In this document: positions 33,098 to 45,263 of the stretch, piece after piece
Layout of the letters: every line of letters starts with the position of its first letter
Numbering within the stretch: the stretch's first letter is position 1
Origin: Cryptomeria japonica
Taxonomy: Eukaryota; Streptophyta; Pinopsida; Cupressales; Cupressaceae
NCBI RefSeq assembly: GCF_030272615.1
Contig: NC_081410.1
Coordinates: forward strand, 258,401,533-258,465,532
Direction of reading: 5' to 3'
Length of the DNA: 64,000 nucleotides
Translations under genes and position numbers: made by a program
Notes under the pieces: model-generated
What the model was told of the DNA's origin: nothing
The model's database searches: none
What the model saw: the letters and a program-made list of their open reading frames with translations, nothing else

Positions 33098-35043
33098 TAT
33101 TTTAATTATTAATAAAGTAATACTTTATTAATAATTAATTATAAAGTACAATTACAATGTTATATTTCCACTTTATGTGAATGGGGCCACTTAATGACTA
33201 AAAAGTCATTTATAAAGTGCATCTCAATGATATAATATAACTTCATGGTTAAAGTGGTCATTTAAATGGCTTAAGTGAAATTATAAAAGCATTTAATGAT
33301 TTTTAATGAGTTTAAAAGGCCTCAAGAGAAATCGACCTAATTGGAGATGAATATAAAAGGCACCAAAAGAAATGAAAGAGGCATCATTAGATCATTTTAT
33401 ACTTGTGTGTTTGGAGAGCTCCTCTCTTGGAGAAGAAACCTAGGGTTTCTGCAGTTCTTTGATCATTGAGAACGAAAACTCTCATTGATTGGCATAACTG
33501 AGGTTGTGAAATATCTTTCGAAGGGTTGCCCATGGATTGGCTTCATTCAGTAGTCAAGTTTGAGCTTATTGGAGAAGAAAAAATTGAAGTTATTGATCTG
33601 CTGCTACAGTGACATGAATAGTACCCGCACTACAGTATTGCTGCAGTATTAATCTGTTTTGGTAGAGTATTACCCAGGGTTTAGATTGCAGATTTGCCGC
33701 TATAATTTTCAGGGGTTCGTGTCATCATTAGCAGATCATTCCAGAAACTTGTGACAGGTTCTTTCCATTGAATTCTCATGTTGTTTGCTTGTAATCAGAC
33801 TATAGCAAATCGCAGCCATTAGACATGGCATAATCTTGTTATGTTAGGGATTGGTAGTGGGAAAATCAGTCATTGTAATTTGCTTGTAGAACATAATAAT
33901 CAAAGTTTTGTAATCCATCCATTTTATAACAGCATTGCATAAGAGCATTGTAGTTGAGTTCGCATGCCAACTGTTTGTATTAATGTCTATTTGCTGTAGG
34001 TGCACTTTTCTCATGAGTAGGTCATATATATGCATCTAAAAATACAAAAAAAGAATTGCATTTGCATCTTAGCTTTGACTAGACATCTTAGTGATCATTT
34101 ACAAGCATCAAAAACATATTTGGTACCAATCAAAACAAAACAATCAAACTATAACACCGAACCAGCAAGCATACAGGTTGACAGCAAAGTGTTTGTCAAA
34201 TTGTCTAAGGCAAAAAAGTCAGGGTTTTACATCAGATTCCAGCAAGGCATCTTACAATTGCTGGTGCTACAGTGACATGAATAGTGATTCACAGCTACAG
34301 TGACATGAATAGTGACTTGCAGCTACAGTGGCGTGAATAGTGATAAACATTTAGATCTTGCCAAAGGAAACCAAGGATTATTTCTGGATGATGCGTGGGC
34401 CATTTCTGGAGTTGTAATAAGCACTTTCAGGAAGGTCGATTACATATAGCAGTTTGTAATAAACTGCAGTGCCAACATTTGAAAGAATCAGTTCCAGAAT
34501 TCTGTGATTTTAACAGGTCAGAGTTAAATGCAATAATTTTGTTCTTACAACAAAAAATTAAATCATGAAATCTCTGATATCATGATTATGAAATCTCTGA
34601 ACGTGGGAATGGGATTCTAAGTATTATTGGGATTCAAGGTGTTTACTTCTTGCTGCTGTTCACTATCATTGTATCTTCAGAACTTCATTAATATTTGAGG
34701 ACATAGAACTGATGTTTGCTACTTACTGTTACATGTAATTCAAGGTTGGAAATATATGAATGATATTTACTATATTCCCTTTAATTTACTTCTCATTATG
34801 AAAGATTGTAGCAATCATATGTTATTCAGTTTTCTTATTTGCAATTAAAGTCACACATCTCATTAGCTGCAAATCTGAAGCTAAGCATTCAAGCTTGCAA
34901 GCAAATTGTTTGTAAAAATAACATGGTAAAGGATGCAAATCAGTAAGGGGGGTCAAATGTTTGACAAAATACCTTCATAGCTAAGTAGGTGAAAGAGGTA
35001 TGAAAAAATTGGGTTGCATTTTGGAGTGGGATACTACAACTCG

Positions 35044-38000
35044 CAAGTCCTCGTGCATCTAAATTGATGGCAAGTAACTTGCAAGAAAACTGGATGCCTC
35101 ATTTTTGTCAAAAATCGCAGCAATTTGTCTGTTAAACTTAAAACTAGCCAAAACCCACAGCTTTTTCCTAAAATTCAGCCAAAAGCTTGTCTAAAATGAA
35201 AATAAACGCCAAAGTGTGATTAACATTTAAAATTTTTAAAGCCTTTTTATCATTTTTTGCAATGTAACTAGGGTTTTTCATGATGCAATAGACAAGTTTG
35301 AAAAGTAACTAGGGTTTGGCTGAATGTGACAAGAAATGTTAGTTTATTTTTCACGACTTGACTATTTGCAGTATACAAAAAATTCTTTCTTTGATTTTCT
35401 TACAATATTAGTTGTTGTAAACAAAAAATCGGTTTTTAAAATATACATACTGTAATATACATAATTTAAAATTCTTTGATTTACCATCATTGATTTACTA
35501 TATTATACAAAAATTCAAAATGTGGTTTAAATTTGAGACCTTATACAGTTTATAGAAAAATTAATTACCTTAATTGAAATTTAATTATATTGTATTATAA
35601 AAAAATATATAATATATATATATGTTAGAATAATATATAATAAATGTGTACACTGTAAAACACTATATATATGATGGAAATCAATAATATGTTCTACAAA
35701 TTCAGTATAAATGCGCATTTTTGAAGAAAAAAAAATTATGTATTCTCAAATGTTTGATAAATTTGCCAAATTATTGCCAGTTTTTTCAGAGTCCCAAGTT
35801 TTTAAAAATTTTGGGCCTACCAAGTTATTGCTAAGTTCGAGTTTTACTACTATGGCAACCACTAAGAGAACTTCATCAGTTGCTCTAAGGGCAAAGTGAA
35901 CTCAAGTTAATCGGTTCCTTTCATCAATGTTCTTTGAATAAATTGACTGCAGCTTTTAGTTTGTCTAGGTTTGGTAAATCAATACTACAAAGCCTTGAGT
36001 CATGAATGTTGAGCACTTTGTCATTCTCAATAATCAACCTCTTGCTATGCTTCCCTTGCTCCTCAAACTCTATTTTTTAGCAATCTCATCGGCTCACCAA
36101 TCCTCTACTTACCAAAATCTATTAAAATTGCCATGTCTTCCTTCACATGCTTAGTGAAGTCTTTTTCTAAATTGCCGTTCTCTCTTATGTTGTCATCTGT
36201 ATCTTCTAGAGAAAAACAAATGGAATCTAGGAATACATTAACTTAATATTTCTTTCCATCCAACTTATTGGTTGTTTCTTTCAAATAATTAACAATAAGT
36301 TGTGTTGTCTTCGCAAAGAACTGGAAGATGCATGCCACGCAAAAGAATGATTAGCCTAGTGAGTGGGGAAGATGCCAAGGCTTATTAAAATATTTGGGTT
36401 GACCTTTTGACATGCTTTTCAATTTTGGGATGTTTCTTGCCCATTCTTTCTAATCTTCCTCTATCTCCTCCTATAATTACTCAATCATTTCATTTTGGGT
36501 GTCAAATTTCTACATAGCTTCATTGAATTGACAATAAATTTCAACCTCCCTAAGCAACAAATTTTCAATCCAAGACTCTATGGTCCTACCTATGATGTAA
36601 ATTCATCAAATTAAATACTTGTGCATTTGTGGGTCTTCACAAGTTATTTGTGAAGATAATTTAAAATGATTTTACATTTGCGGACATAAATTTAGGTTTG
36701 CATCTTTTCTTTCATTGTAACACAATCTTAATATATTGTTTAGATAGGACTCGCCAAAAACTTGCTAGTTTTGGGAATCCCTAAGGCAAGCCAATCAAAA
36801 CAAGGCCAAGAACTCAAGAACCAAGTTGCTGGCAAGCCTAGTCAAACTTGAAGAATCCACTAGAATTGGTTAACTCAATGTGTCTCATCAATAGACTTGC
36901 CATGAGAGTCAAGAAAAAAATAAGGAAAAAAAAGAAAAAAGAAATAAAAAATAGTCAAACCTTAAACACTTTAAATGACCTACAACACATCAAAATGGTA
37001 TTCATTTAATTTGCAAGAGCAAGCAAAGAGAAAAAAAGGAGCATAGAAGCTAAAAATGTGATCCATCAAAACAAAAACTAGCACTCATTGGCAGAAAATG
37101 TTGATTGAATGTAACTTGAGAAAGTTTATAGAAGCCCTCAATGCACATAAAAGGGCCTATATTGCATTCCGAAGAGTCCACTAATAGTTTGGAGTAGCCC
37201 ACCATTAATTTCAAGCTAATTTGAAAAGGTATTGTCCTATTTATATTTTATTTTTTTATTTTTTCCTATGTTGCTGATTCAATTACAGGTATGGGTATGG
37301 ATACGGATATGGACACAATACATTTTTGTGTATAGAGGTATGGCAAAAAAAAATTCCCTTGGGTACAAGTACATCCGTATATATATATATATATATATAT
37401 TAAGCGGGGTGTTGAGTTTCAACTTTCAAGAATGGAATTTGTTAGTAGAGCAATTTTTATATATTATAAACGATTTTTTTAGGAGAGCGATATCATGTTC
37501 TTCTGTGAATCCCTTAAGAGAGGACTTTGATTTTTTTCATTAATAAAAATTTATTTGACTAACTCATTCTTTTCTAAAATCTGGGAGTACCATCACACGT
37601 TGCCCTTACATTTGGAGATCAAAGGTTAGTGCAAATGTCGATTGGTTTGGTTGCATAGATTCTGAAAAAAAGAAAGATGTCATAGCATGCATTGCAGCAT
37701 ATGTCAATCAGTTTGAACTTTGATCGCATATATGGGTGTGTTACCAAAATTCCCGAGGAAGAGTTTGAGACTCCTATGATAGAAGAAACGAGTATGATTG
37801 TCCTATTTATGTTTAAGATTGTCCTGCAAAGGGCTTGATGGAGATGCTAGGGATTCCACGTATTGAAGGGAGGAAAGGATGGAGATTTGTTGTTGTTTTA
37901 GTTAGGGAGAAGGAAAAAATAGTCAAGCCAAGACCGGACGCCACCAAACCCAATTCGTACCCAAGCCCACACCCGGACCTGGGCTAAACCCGCACCCACA

Positions 38001-38330
38001 CCCAACCCCTAACCCCCTATACTGTTTAATTTGTTTTTTCATTTTAGATTCATGGAACAAGAAATAAAAGAGGATCAAGGAATGAGAAATAAAAGAGATA
38101 AAATTGAAGAGTACACATTTTCCCTCTTTTTTTCTTGTTCCATAATGATTTTTTTTGTTATTGATCTCTTTTATGAACATAACCTCTCTTTTTTCTGATT
38201 TTTTATTTACAACCCTAACCGTTTTTTCTAATTTTCTATCTTAGACTTTAGTTTATCAAGAAACCCTAATATTAATTAATTTTAAATCTATTTGTCATTG
38301 TAGTGTATTTCAAATATATCAGCTGCCCTA
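35044..38330. other. Intronic DNA, unassigned, with a TA microsatellite
   Basis: AT-rich sequence follows the outer target duplication. (AT)11 lies at 37379-37400. Coding-like minus-strand debris at 36000-36700 has many stops and no recognisable domain. 37560-37900 shows plus-strand coding-like text without a supportable family. Confidence 0.4.
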
Positions 38331-38339
38331 ATGTTGGCC

Positions 38340-39192
38340 CTACTTAGAAAGGAACCTTGTAGGAAACATGCCATCCTAGGAGCTAAGAAAGGAGAGCCAG
38401 TTTGCAAATTTTACTATTTTAAAATTAGTGGGAGAGACATTAATTGATTCAATTATAATATTGCACAAATTGCAACCTGAGATGTAATGTGCCTATTGAT
38501 GTTGTGTGTGGGGTATAGGTCAACTCAATTAAAGACCTTTGACCCAAAAATGGTAATTAAAAAAGGCAACTGGATCTTTGGTTCTTCCATTCCCTGGTTC
38601 ATTGAGCACCAATGGCAATGCTAATATTGGGCCAAGAGTTTATGGATTCAAATTGGATATCTTATGCCATGCACTAAACTAATTTCCCAGCCATCAATTG
38701 AGAACATGGGTTGTATTGAGGACGAGCATCAATCAATTAGTTATACTATTCCATTTCATTTCATGCAGCTAGGTAGTTCCTTCTTATTTTTGTTTTAAAA
38801 TATAAATTTTGATTTCTGTCTCTTGAATTTTTTTAATTTAAGAGTTTTTTAAATTTAGATTCTAGATTATAGAATTATTTTGTTTTCTTTTAGGTGTCTT
38901 TATTAGCAATATCTAGCAAATGTCAATGTTCTTTGTGGGATAGAGTTAAAAACCCCTAATGACAAAGAGATAAAGAGCTTAATTTTGAGTAAAAAGATGG
39001 CATATGTGAAGGCCACTATTGTTGAATGATATAAGATATGGAGGAAGGGTTGCTCCATCAAGACTAATGGTTGGAAAAATAGAAGGAACAAGACATTGTT
39101 GAATTTCCTTATTTCTTCCTCAAATGGTTTCCAAAAATCTGTTGATGCTTAGAAAATTAAAAATATGTTGATTGCTTTTGTGAATTTTTGAG
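38340..39192 (+). pseudogene. hAT transposase remnant (BED finger and DUF659 start)
   Basis: Around 38360-38500 the plus strand reads PCRKHAILGAKKGEPVCKF and continues to a decayed HL...C, the BED zinc-finger pattern of plant hAT transposases. At 38940-39150 it reads NDKEIKSLILSKKMAYVKAT, then GCSIKTNGW and NRRNKTLLNFLISSSNGF, ending KSVDA. The 'GCSIxxxGWxDxRxxxLINFL ... KSVDAS' string is the DUF659 block. Several stops are present. The homology ends at the LTR insertion at 39193-39198, and no C-terminal part was found beyond it. Confidence 0.7.
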
Positions 39193-39197
39193 TGCCA

Positions 39198-40614
39198 TGT
39201 CATGTCCCCTTTCTAGAGTGGACATCAGAGACGGAGGAGTTGGCCTATCATTGGAGTCTCATAGGCTAGCAAAGGTTGATTGGGACTCATTTAGTGCATA
39301 TAGTGATTGGATTTTGGCTTTACAAGCAGTTTGGAGCCAGTTTGGAGCAGTTCCTAGATTTTAGGGGGTATCCCTAAATTTTAGGAGGTCGTGACAGTTG
39401 CCAGTCGTGAGGTTATTCATGACCTTTTAGATGGTTTCAGTTTCAGGAGATTTGGGTGTGTTTCCTAGTTTCTAGGAGCATCCCTAGATTTTAGGGATGA
39501 GACTGTCAGTTGATCCATGATTTCCGACTTTAGTCACAAACAGGTGGCAGGTTCCGTTTCAGGCTTTTGGAGTCATTTGAGCCTTCTACAGCTATTTGGG
39601 ATATATTTTTAATATATTTAAATATTTCCTAATTTAGCGTTTAATTATTTAAATAAGGCTATGTTTATAGCCATTTTGGAGTAATAAGGGGTTTTTGGCC
39701 TCATCTGGATTTGTATCCCTTGGTGTAATAGCTCGTTGGAAAGGTCTTGGACTTTTCTAAATATTTCTCTTTTGACTCAGATCCTTTCGGTGAACGGATT
39801 TCTTTATATTTGAAAAAAGGTCATTTTCTATGCACTTGACAACTTAAAATGAGAATTATAACATTTTAACCCTAAACACCCCATTGAGTCACTTTTAGGG
39901 TTCGAGCTAAGTGGGAAGGTGTTATAAGGAAGTTGAGACCTAATTCTTATTATCTTTTACACATTTTACATCTTGGATTTGAGATTTGGCTCTGGAAGAG
40001 TTTTTCAGCATCTAGGATGCCAACCCCAATGCCTTGCCTGTTTGGGACGTAGCCCCCATTACAGTGGTTTGGATTTGTTTGTAGCTATTAGCATCTTCGA
40101 AATTGTACGGCATTCTTTCTGGAGGTTCAGCGATTCTGACAGAGTTTAGCGTGGGGTTTGGGGTTTCTAACCAATTGGGTGTACTTGGCAGCCGTATGGC
40201 TGTACCTGGCAGCCACTTTCCTTCCCACGTGCAGCACTTGGAGGGCTGGAATCTTGCCACAACTTCGTTCCTGGTTATCTTACTGTTTCAGCATCTAGGT
40301 TGGAATTATTCCTGATTGTAATCTTCCTGAAATTATTGGAAATCTTCATCTGGTCAAATATTTGATTTTATATTCAGAAATCTGCCTTGAATCGAATTTG
40401 TTTTGGCTGTATATGAACTTCATTTTCAGTACTTTGTTCATGTACTTGTACTTCATTATTTACTTGTTGAAAAATCATCAAAATACAAAAAGAATTCAAC
40501 CCTTCTGCGACTTCTGTCTATTTCTGAAAGAAAATATTAATAAGCAAGAAAAATCAATTTAAATAAATAAAAATTACAGCAGATTGGTAAAAGAGATCCA
40601 TCAGGGATCTTTCA
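39198..40614. mobile_element. Solo LTR, 1417 bp, perfect TSD, inserted in the start of an older LTR
   Basis: The element starts TGTCATGTCCCCTTTC and ends CAGGGATCTTTCA, with TGCCA on both sides (39193-39197 and 40615-40619). It shares the blocks 'tgtaatagctcgttggaa' and 'ttataaggaagttgaga' with 14487-15100. Removing it rebuilds TGCCATGTCCCATTTCTGAGG, itself an LTR-like start. No primer-binding site or coding region. Confidence 0.88.
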
Positions 40615-41400
40615 TGCCATGTCCCATTTCTGAGGTTGAAGGCTTTGGTCACTTTTTGGGGCCCAATTATTGCTTTATTTGGTTAATTTAAGTGTTTTTT
40701 AATGAGGTCATCTAAATGAGACTTTATGCCTTATGTATTTGGTTATTAAAAAGTTACATTTTTTGAACTTTTTTTTGGAGGGAAAAAACAGTTTAAGGGA
40801 CCAAATTAAGTAATCCATGTAAAAGCAAAAGCTAGCGCTCTCCTTTGGCAACCATTATCATTATCACAAATTTAATTTTCAAATCAAAGCTTTCAAGGAC
40901 AAAAGCCCTTGGTTGTGGGAAATGCCTTAAGGATGAAAACCCTCAATTTTTCTAAATCTACTAGATGCAAATTGTGGGGACAAATTGGCAAATTTGTGTT
41001 GTCATTGTCTACTACACCAAACTAAATCAGTAGTGTGGAGCGATTTTCAAATATTTATTGGCTGACCAAGTTTGTCAATGGTTAATCTTTCAATAGCTGC
41101 TGCTGTATGATCAAAGATTCTATGTTGCATGATTCCTTATTGATATCATTACTTAGTTCCTTCTTTGTTGCTTCTTGTTCGTAATTTATAGACTGTTGAT
41201 TATTTTAATATCACTAGGTCATTATTTGCTGCTGTCACAGTGACACATTTCATACATTTGTTCCAATTGCAATTCATGTAAAGATCCAAGATAATTTTTC
41301 GATGCCAAATATTTTCACTTTTCCCAACATTTATTGTATAGGCATTTTGTCAAACAGTTCGCAGCATTATACCTAAGGATTCCAGAGAGAAATATTTTAT
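40615..41400. repeat. Older LTR of the same superfamily, right end undefined
   Basis: The sequence starts TGCCATGTCCCATTTCTGAGG (the first 5 bp shared with the TSD of the inserted solo LTR). It continues with blocks typical of the other LTRs here: AT-rich middle, 'ggagggaaaaaaca', then 'gacaaaagcccttgg' and 'ggatgaaaaccctcaa' leader-like motifs. The right boundary was not found, and 41400 is only an approximate limit. Confidence 0.45.
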
Positions 41401-43358
41401 GATAGATATCTGGTGGATTTTGGTTCACATTGCTCTTGTATGGACATTCATAAATTTCAACTCAGCATTCATACAATTGATGAACAATAATAACAAATAG
41501 TTTGCACCAATGCACTATGAATAAATACATTATAACATGCAATACAAACTGCTCTATAGAACAGAAGATTTCTGAAAATTATTCCAATGGCCTAACCTTG
41601 AAATCGCCTCTATGAGTAATATTGAAAATCTTCCTGCAAACGCACTCGTTACATCTGCAATGGTTCTTGGATAGATTTCACACATCACACCTAGTTCAGA
41701 TTTCTCCTTGGCCCTCTTCTAACCCTTATGGCTGCTCCTCACACCCAGGGGCCAGCATATCACAAGGAAACTGTCCAAATATGCCCCCAAAAGCGATACC
41801 TATCATCATGTATCTGGACACCTAACATCATACAATGGAACACCCCACAATCTTTGACATTAATGCCAGGCAATAGTTGACTTTGGTACTCACCAATGGA
41901 GACGAAAACTCACGCCTTGCTAATGGAATTTGTGGCAGCCAGTCACAAGGAATACTATTGCCCAAGTCACTGACTTCTGGAAATCGACCACTAGCAATGG
42001 CTTCTCCTTTAACAATGATGTCCAAACATTTTCCTCCTAAAATCTTGCAAATCTTCTAATGTTGTCCACTATAGACCCACTACCACAACATTCCCACACC
42101 TACTACCAATTCCCCTCATTTGTTTGCCTTTGATGGTGACCCCTAGGCATACACATACATTTCCATGTCTCCCTTACTACTAATATTATCCATGTATGTT
42201 TTCAAAGAATATATTGATAAAGGAAAACCAAAATTACAAGCTAGATTTCAATGTAAGTTAAAAATTAAAATTGCTGAAGAAAATATTATTTAAAAAACCT
42301 CTGATATGTAACCCTTGAATGCTCCTAATGCCTCCTCAATGTCATGCTTGAGTGCCTCCTCGTGGTTGATCTTTTAACAGCCTATTGCTTTGGTTTTGTT
42401 TGTATGCCCTCTTTGCTTGCGTTTGTCTATTTTTCTCATAACAGGCTTAGTCTAGGGTCAGGGTGGGTCTAAATGGGTAGGGGGACCTTGCTGGGGCCCC
42501 CAACTCCTCTTTCTTTCTGGAAATTGTTGTTGGTAATGGTGGTACATCATTGATACAGATGACAGATGGCCTGTCATCCCCTTCATACGAGAAATGCAGC
42601 ATTTAAGAAATATTTCAGAAATATCAAAAATCCTTTTTGCTGTCTCCAAAACATTTCCACTGAAAATTTTGGGTATAAACGGCTAGGAATCATTTCCTAT
42701 CCATCCCCATGTATCAGAATATGGAAACAAGAATCAGGCTAGGCAATCGGAGGGCGGAGGGATAGTTCTAGCAACATGATAGCTCTAACCAAGGCCACCC
42801 AAATCAATGAGAATAGAAGCAAAAGTCCAAGAAGTCTTTTGACAAAAGGAATATTAACAAAGCAATTTTATAATACATATTTGTGCCCTAGCAAGGCTCA
42901 TCATCATAGGTTTTTAAGTTGCATTTTGATTTCATGTTTCAACTTCCTATCCTTCGTAAAATATTCAAATTCTGTTTAAAAAACATGGCTATGATTCTTC
43001 AAATGAGAAGTATTTTTACTGTTTCTTAGATAAAATTTAATCAAAACACTGCAACTTCTTGTCAGTAGGACATCTTTAAACACTTATAATTGTACATCCC
43101 CCAAAATGGCTTTAGAGATCAGGTCATCCTACCCCAACTGTTCAATATCTCACATTCATGCATACGTAACAAGAGCATTTTTAAGACTTGTTCTTGGGAT
43201 TACCCTTTTAGCGTGTATGTATTGAGCTCAAAACATTTAATTCCAACAAATTGACTATGCATTACATTTCATTTGGGAATGATTATATATTCATTGACAT
43301 TCATATTGATATTGGAAACACTGAGGTTAACAAATTCAAAAATTGGGGTGCCACTTAC
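41401..43358. other. Intronic DNA before exon 4, unassigned
   Basis: No exon, LTR end or recognised coding domain was found. Short open frames around 41622-42059 lack family resemblance. The stretch joins the repeat-rich part of the giant intron to the compact exon cluster. Confidence 0.4.
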
Positions 43359-43423
43359 GAAACTCCAAGATTGAGAATGTCCTCTACCCAGACTTCACTT
43401 CTGCCCATGAAACCACATCTATT
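43359..43423 (-). CDS. Exon 4: oxidoreductase, NRCGF...WVEDILNLGVS block
   Basis: A 65-bp exon between a ttccccag acceptor and a gtaagt donor encodes NRCGF and WVEDILNLGV, leaving two bases of a Ser codon. Exon 5, which completes that Ser, lies 24,973 bp away across the nested-element intron. The exon is too short to be obvious as an open reading frame; it was recognised by its conserved residues and splice signals. Confidence 0.85.
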
Positions 43424-43632
43424 CTGGGGAATAAAAATGAAACTAGTTCATATCAGGTCATAAAATCAAAGGATTACTTCATCGAGTTAATCTTAATCTA
43501 AATGACCATAGAAAAGCAACGCATATAAAAAATCCACCAAATCCAGCTCAGGCACAAGAAAAGTTTCTTTCTTTGAAATAATGTCTAATTTGGAGGATGT
43601 TAGAAAAGTACCGAGCATACAGATTAACTTAC

Positions 43633-43740
43633 AGGGTTGAAAGTTACTGCAATGACCTCATCAATTTCATCTTCTGATAATATGCCAACTTTTACAAGTT
43701 CCATGAGCTCTTTCCTTGATATGTTCCATTCCTGGGCTCT
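43633..43740 (-). CDS. Exon 3: oxidoreductase, QEWNISRKEL block
   Basis: Thirty-six complete codons lie between a ttcag acceptor and a gtaagt donor. The exon encodes AQEWNISRKELMELVKVG followed by an acidic helix (LSEDEIDEVI). The WNISR block directly follows the FAD-binding motif in plant and, as I recall, cyanobacterial homologues. It joins exon 2 (…KG) to exon 4 (NRCGF…) as expected. The flanking introns are 118 bp and 209 bp, so this is the compact part of the gene. Confidence 0.88.
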
Positions 43741-43858
43741 CTGAACATCAAAATATTTGTAAGAACATAACTTTATCTATCAAAGATTACAAATGTTTAC
43801 TAAAGATCCAAAAATACAATGATGCCATTAGGGGTCAACATTTCAAATTCCAACTTAC

Positions 43859-44043
43859 CCCTTTCAAAATGTTTTTCTCAATAATGCATACACGCAGACC
43901 TCTTAAGCTTAAAGCTGTCGCCACAAATATGCCTAAGGTACCTCCACAAATAATCACATCAAATTGTAACATTCTAGGTTTGCTTCCTGTTTGTAGGTAG
44001 GAACCTGACAGACATTTCACCACTTCTGTAGGAGCACTAGCAT
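43859..44043 (-). CDS. Exon 2: dinucleotide (FAD)-binding Rossmann motif
   Basis: This exon contributes 2 bases plus 61 codons between a tatgcag acceptor and a gtaagt donor. Its first third is a poorly conserved linker. It then encodes FDVIICGGTLGIFVATAL, the beta-alpha-beta FAD-binding fold; the glycine motif is CGGTLG rather than textbook GxGxxG, as I recall for this family. RVCIIEKN follows, where the acidic residue at the end of the second beta strand would contact the ribose of the dinucleotide. The exon ends on Lys-Gly in phase 0. Confidence 0.9.
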
Positions 44044-45263
44044 CTGCATAACAATTTAGTTTATAAATCTTAATTTAAAGAGGAAAGAAATGTTTGAAAA
44101 TCATCAATACTCATATAATATTGTTACTTTTGCTTGAGTTTCGACAAGATCACATTTAAATATCTAATAAGAATCAACAACCCTATCCTAGAAGAAGCCA
44201 ATTTCTTAATATCATCACTGGCTTAGTAAATTAAGCTGTCAATTGAGTTTGTTTTTTTTTAAGAGCTAAAATGGGGACCTAGGAAGAGCATCAATAAAAA
44301 AACGTTGAGGTTATGCATTGAAGTTTGCTTCGTATAATTTCTATTTGCACACTTAATGCAAGTTCATTAGTAGAAATCAGTCTGAGCATCCTCCATTGGC
44401 ACATCTCGAAAGATTCTCCTTTTATCCCTCTTCTAAAAGTACACATCCAATTCAAATAGCTACCCAGTCTGTTTTATGGCTGCCAACACTAGTATAATTC
44501 ACCACTTGCCTAGTTGCTCCCATAGTTTTGATCATGTTCAAATGGTCATACGGATACCCAAAAATCCATGTGATTCTTATCAGAGACCTCTTTGGGTTGC
44601 ATATTATTTGTGTTGTGTGAAGTCTATAATACACCAATATCCACTCAAGAATTGCATTTGACAGTCCCTTTTTGGTTCATACTATTGCGATCTCTTTAAT
44701 ACAAAGAACATGCCGACAAGACTAGAAGGCAATTGTTTTCCTTACACTAGACCGTGGTCTTCTGGATGATCCAAACATCTATTGTTGGCCAAGAAACACT
44801 TCAGACCATTAGTCATGACTAAATCGTACAATTTGAAACCTTTAAACATTATCAAAACAGCTAAATGTGAATGTGTATGTGTGTGTCAGAGAGAGAGAGA
44901 GAGAGATCCTGCAATTATATTGCTCATTTTACTTTTTGCTTCGTCTGAATTCATTCTATAAAGTATAAAGTACTCACTTCAACTACCACAAACTTCTTGA
45001 ACCTAATGTGGGAACATGAGATACTTTCTACGAGTGGAAACTTGTAATATTTACTAGTTGAACCCTTTGCAGACAGTGGCATTGGAATAATAAACGTGCA
45101 TCTTATAAAAATGAACTAAAAGACAGATATGAATCCAATTAAACTGAACCCATACTGGTGTATTGAAAATAAAAGCTTCTTCAACATGAAATTTTACCAT
45201 TTTTTCATTTAAAGATATTCTCCAAATAGAAGATAGATATAAATTCCTTTAAGGTCAACAAAC
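44044..45263. other. Intron between exons 1 and 2, with GA microsatellite
   Basis: 1220 bp of AT-rich intron on the gene's minus strand. (GA)n lies at 44888-44906, preceded by a short GT run. No mobile element could be supported. Confidence 0.6.

Larger units (their letters stand above)
20504..34256. mobile_element. Nest level 2: solo LTR split by a LINE (native 1503 bp)
   Basis: The left part is 20504-20860 (starts TGTAATGTCCCCATTTT) and the right part 33111-34256 (ends AAGGCATCTTACA). The flanking pentamers are ATTGT (20499-20503) and ATTGC (34257-34261). Joined length is 1503 bp, matching the related solo LTR at 9364-10869 (1506 bp). It shares with that LTR the first ~350 bp and the 'caaagtgtttg' block near the end. 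It interrupts level 1 and is interrupted by the LINE. Confidence 0.75.
19547..35038. mobile_element. Nest level 1: solo LTR split by all inner insertions (native ~1.73 kb)
   Basis: The left part is 19547-20503 (starts TGTAATGTCCCCTTTC) and the right part 34262-35038 (ends GTGGGATACTACA). Flanks are ACTCA (19542-19546) and ACTCG (35039-35043), a 5-bp duplication with one mismatch. The two parts together measure about 1734 bp. The right part contains three tandem copies of a ~29-bp motif (gctacagtgacatgaatagt, 34268-34343). It is the oldest insertion in the nest by position and has no internal region. Confidence 0.75.

Noticed and set aside
41622-42059. Overlapping open frames on both strands near 41.6-42.1 kb
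   Set aside because: Short, no recognisable domain and no splice-linked partner in the host gene.
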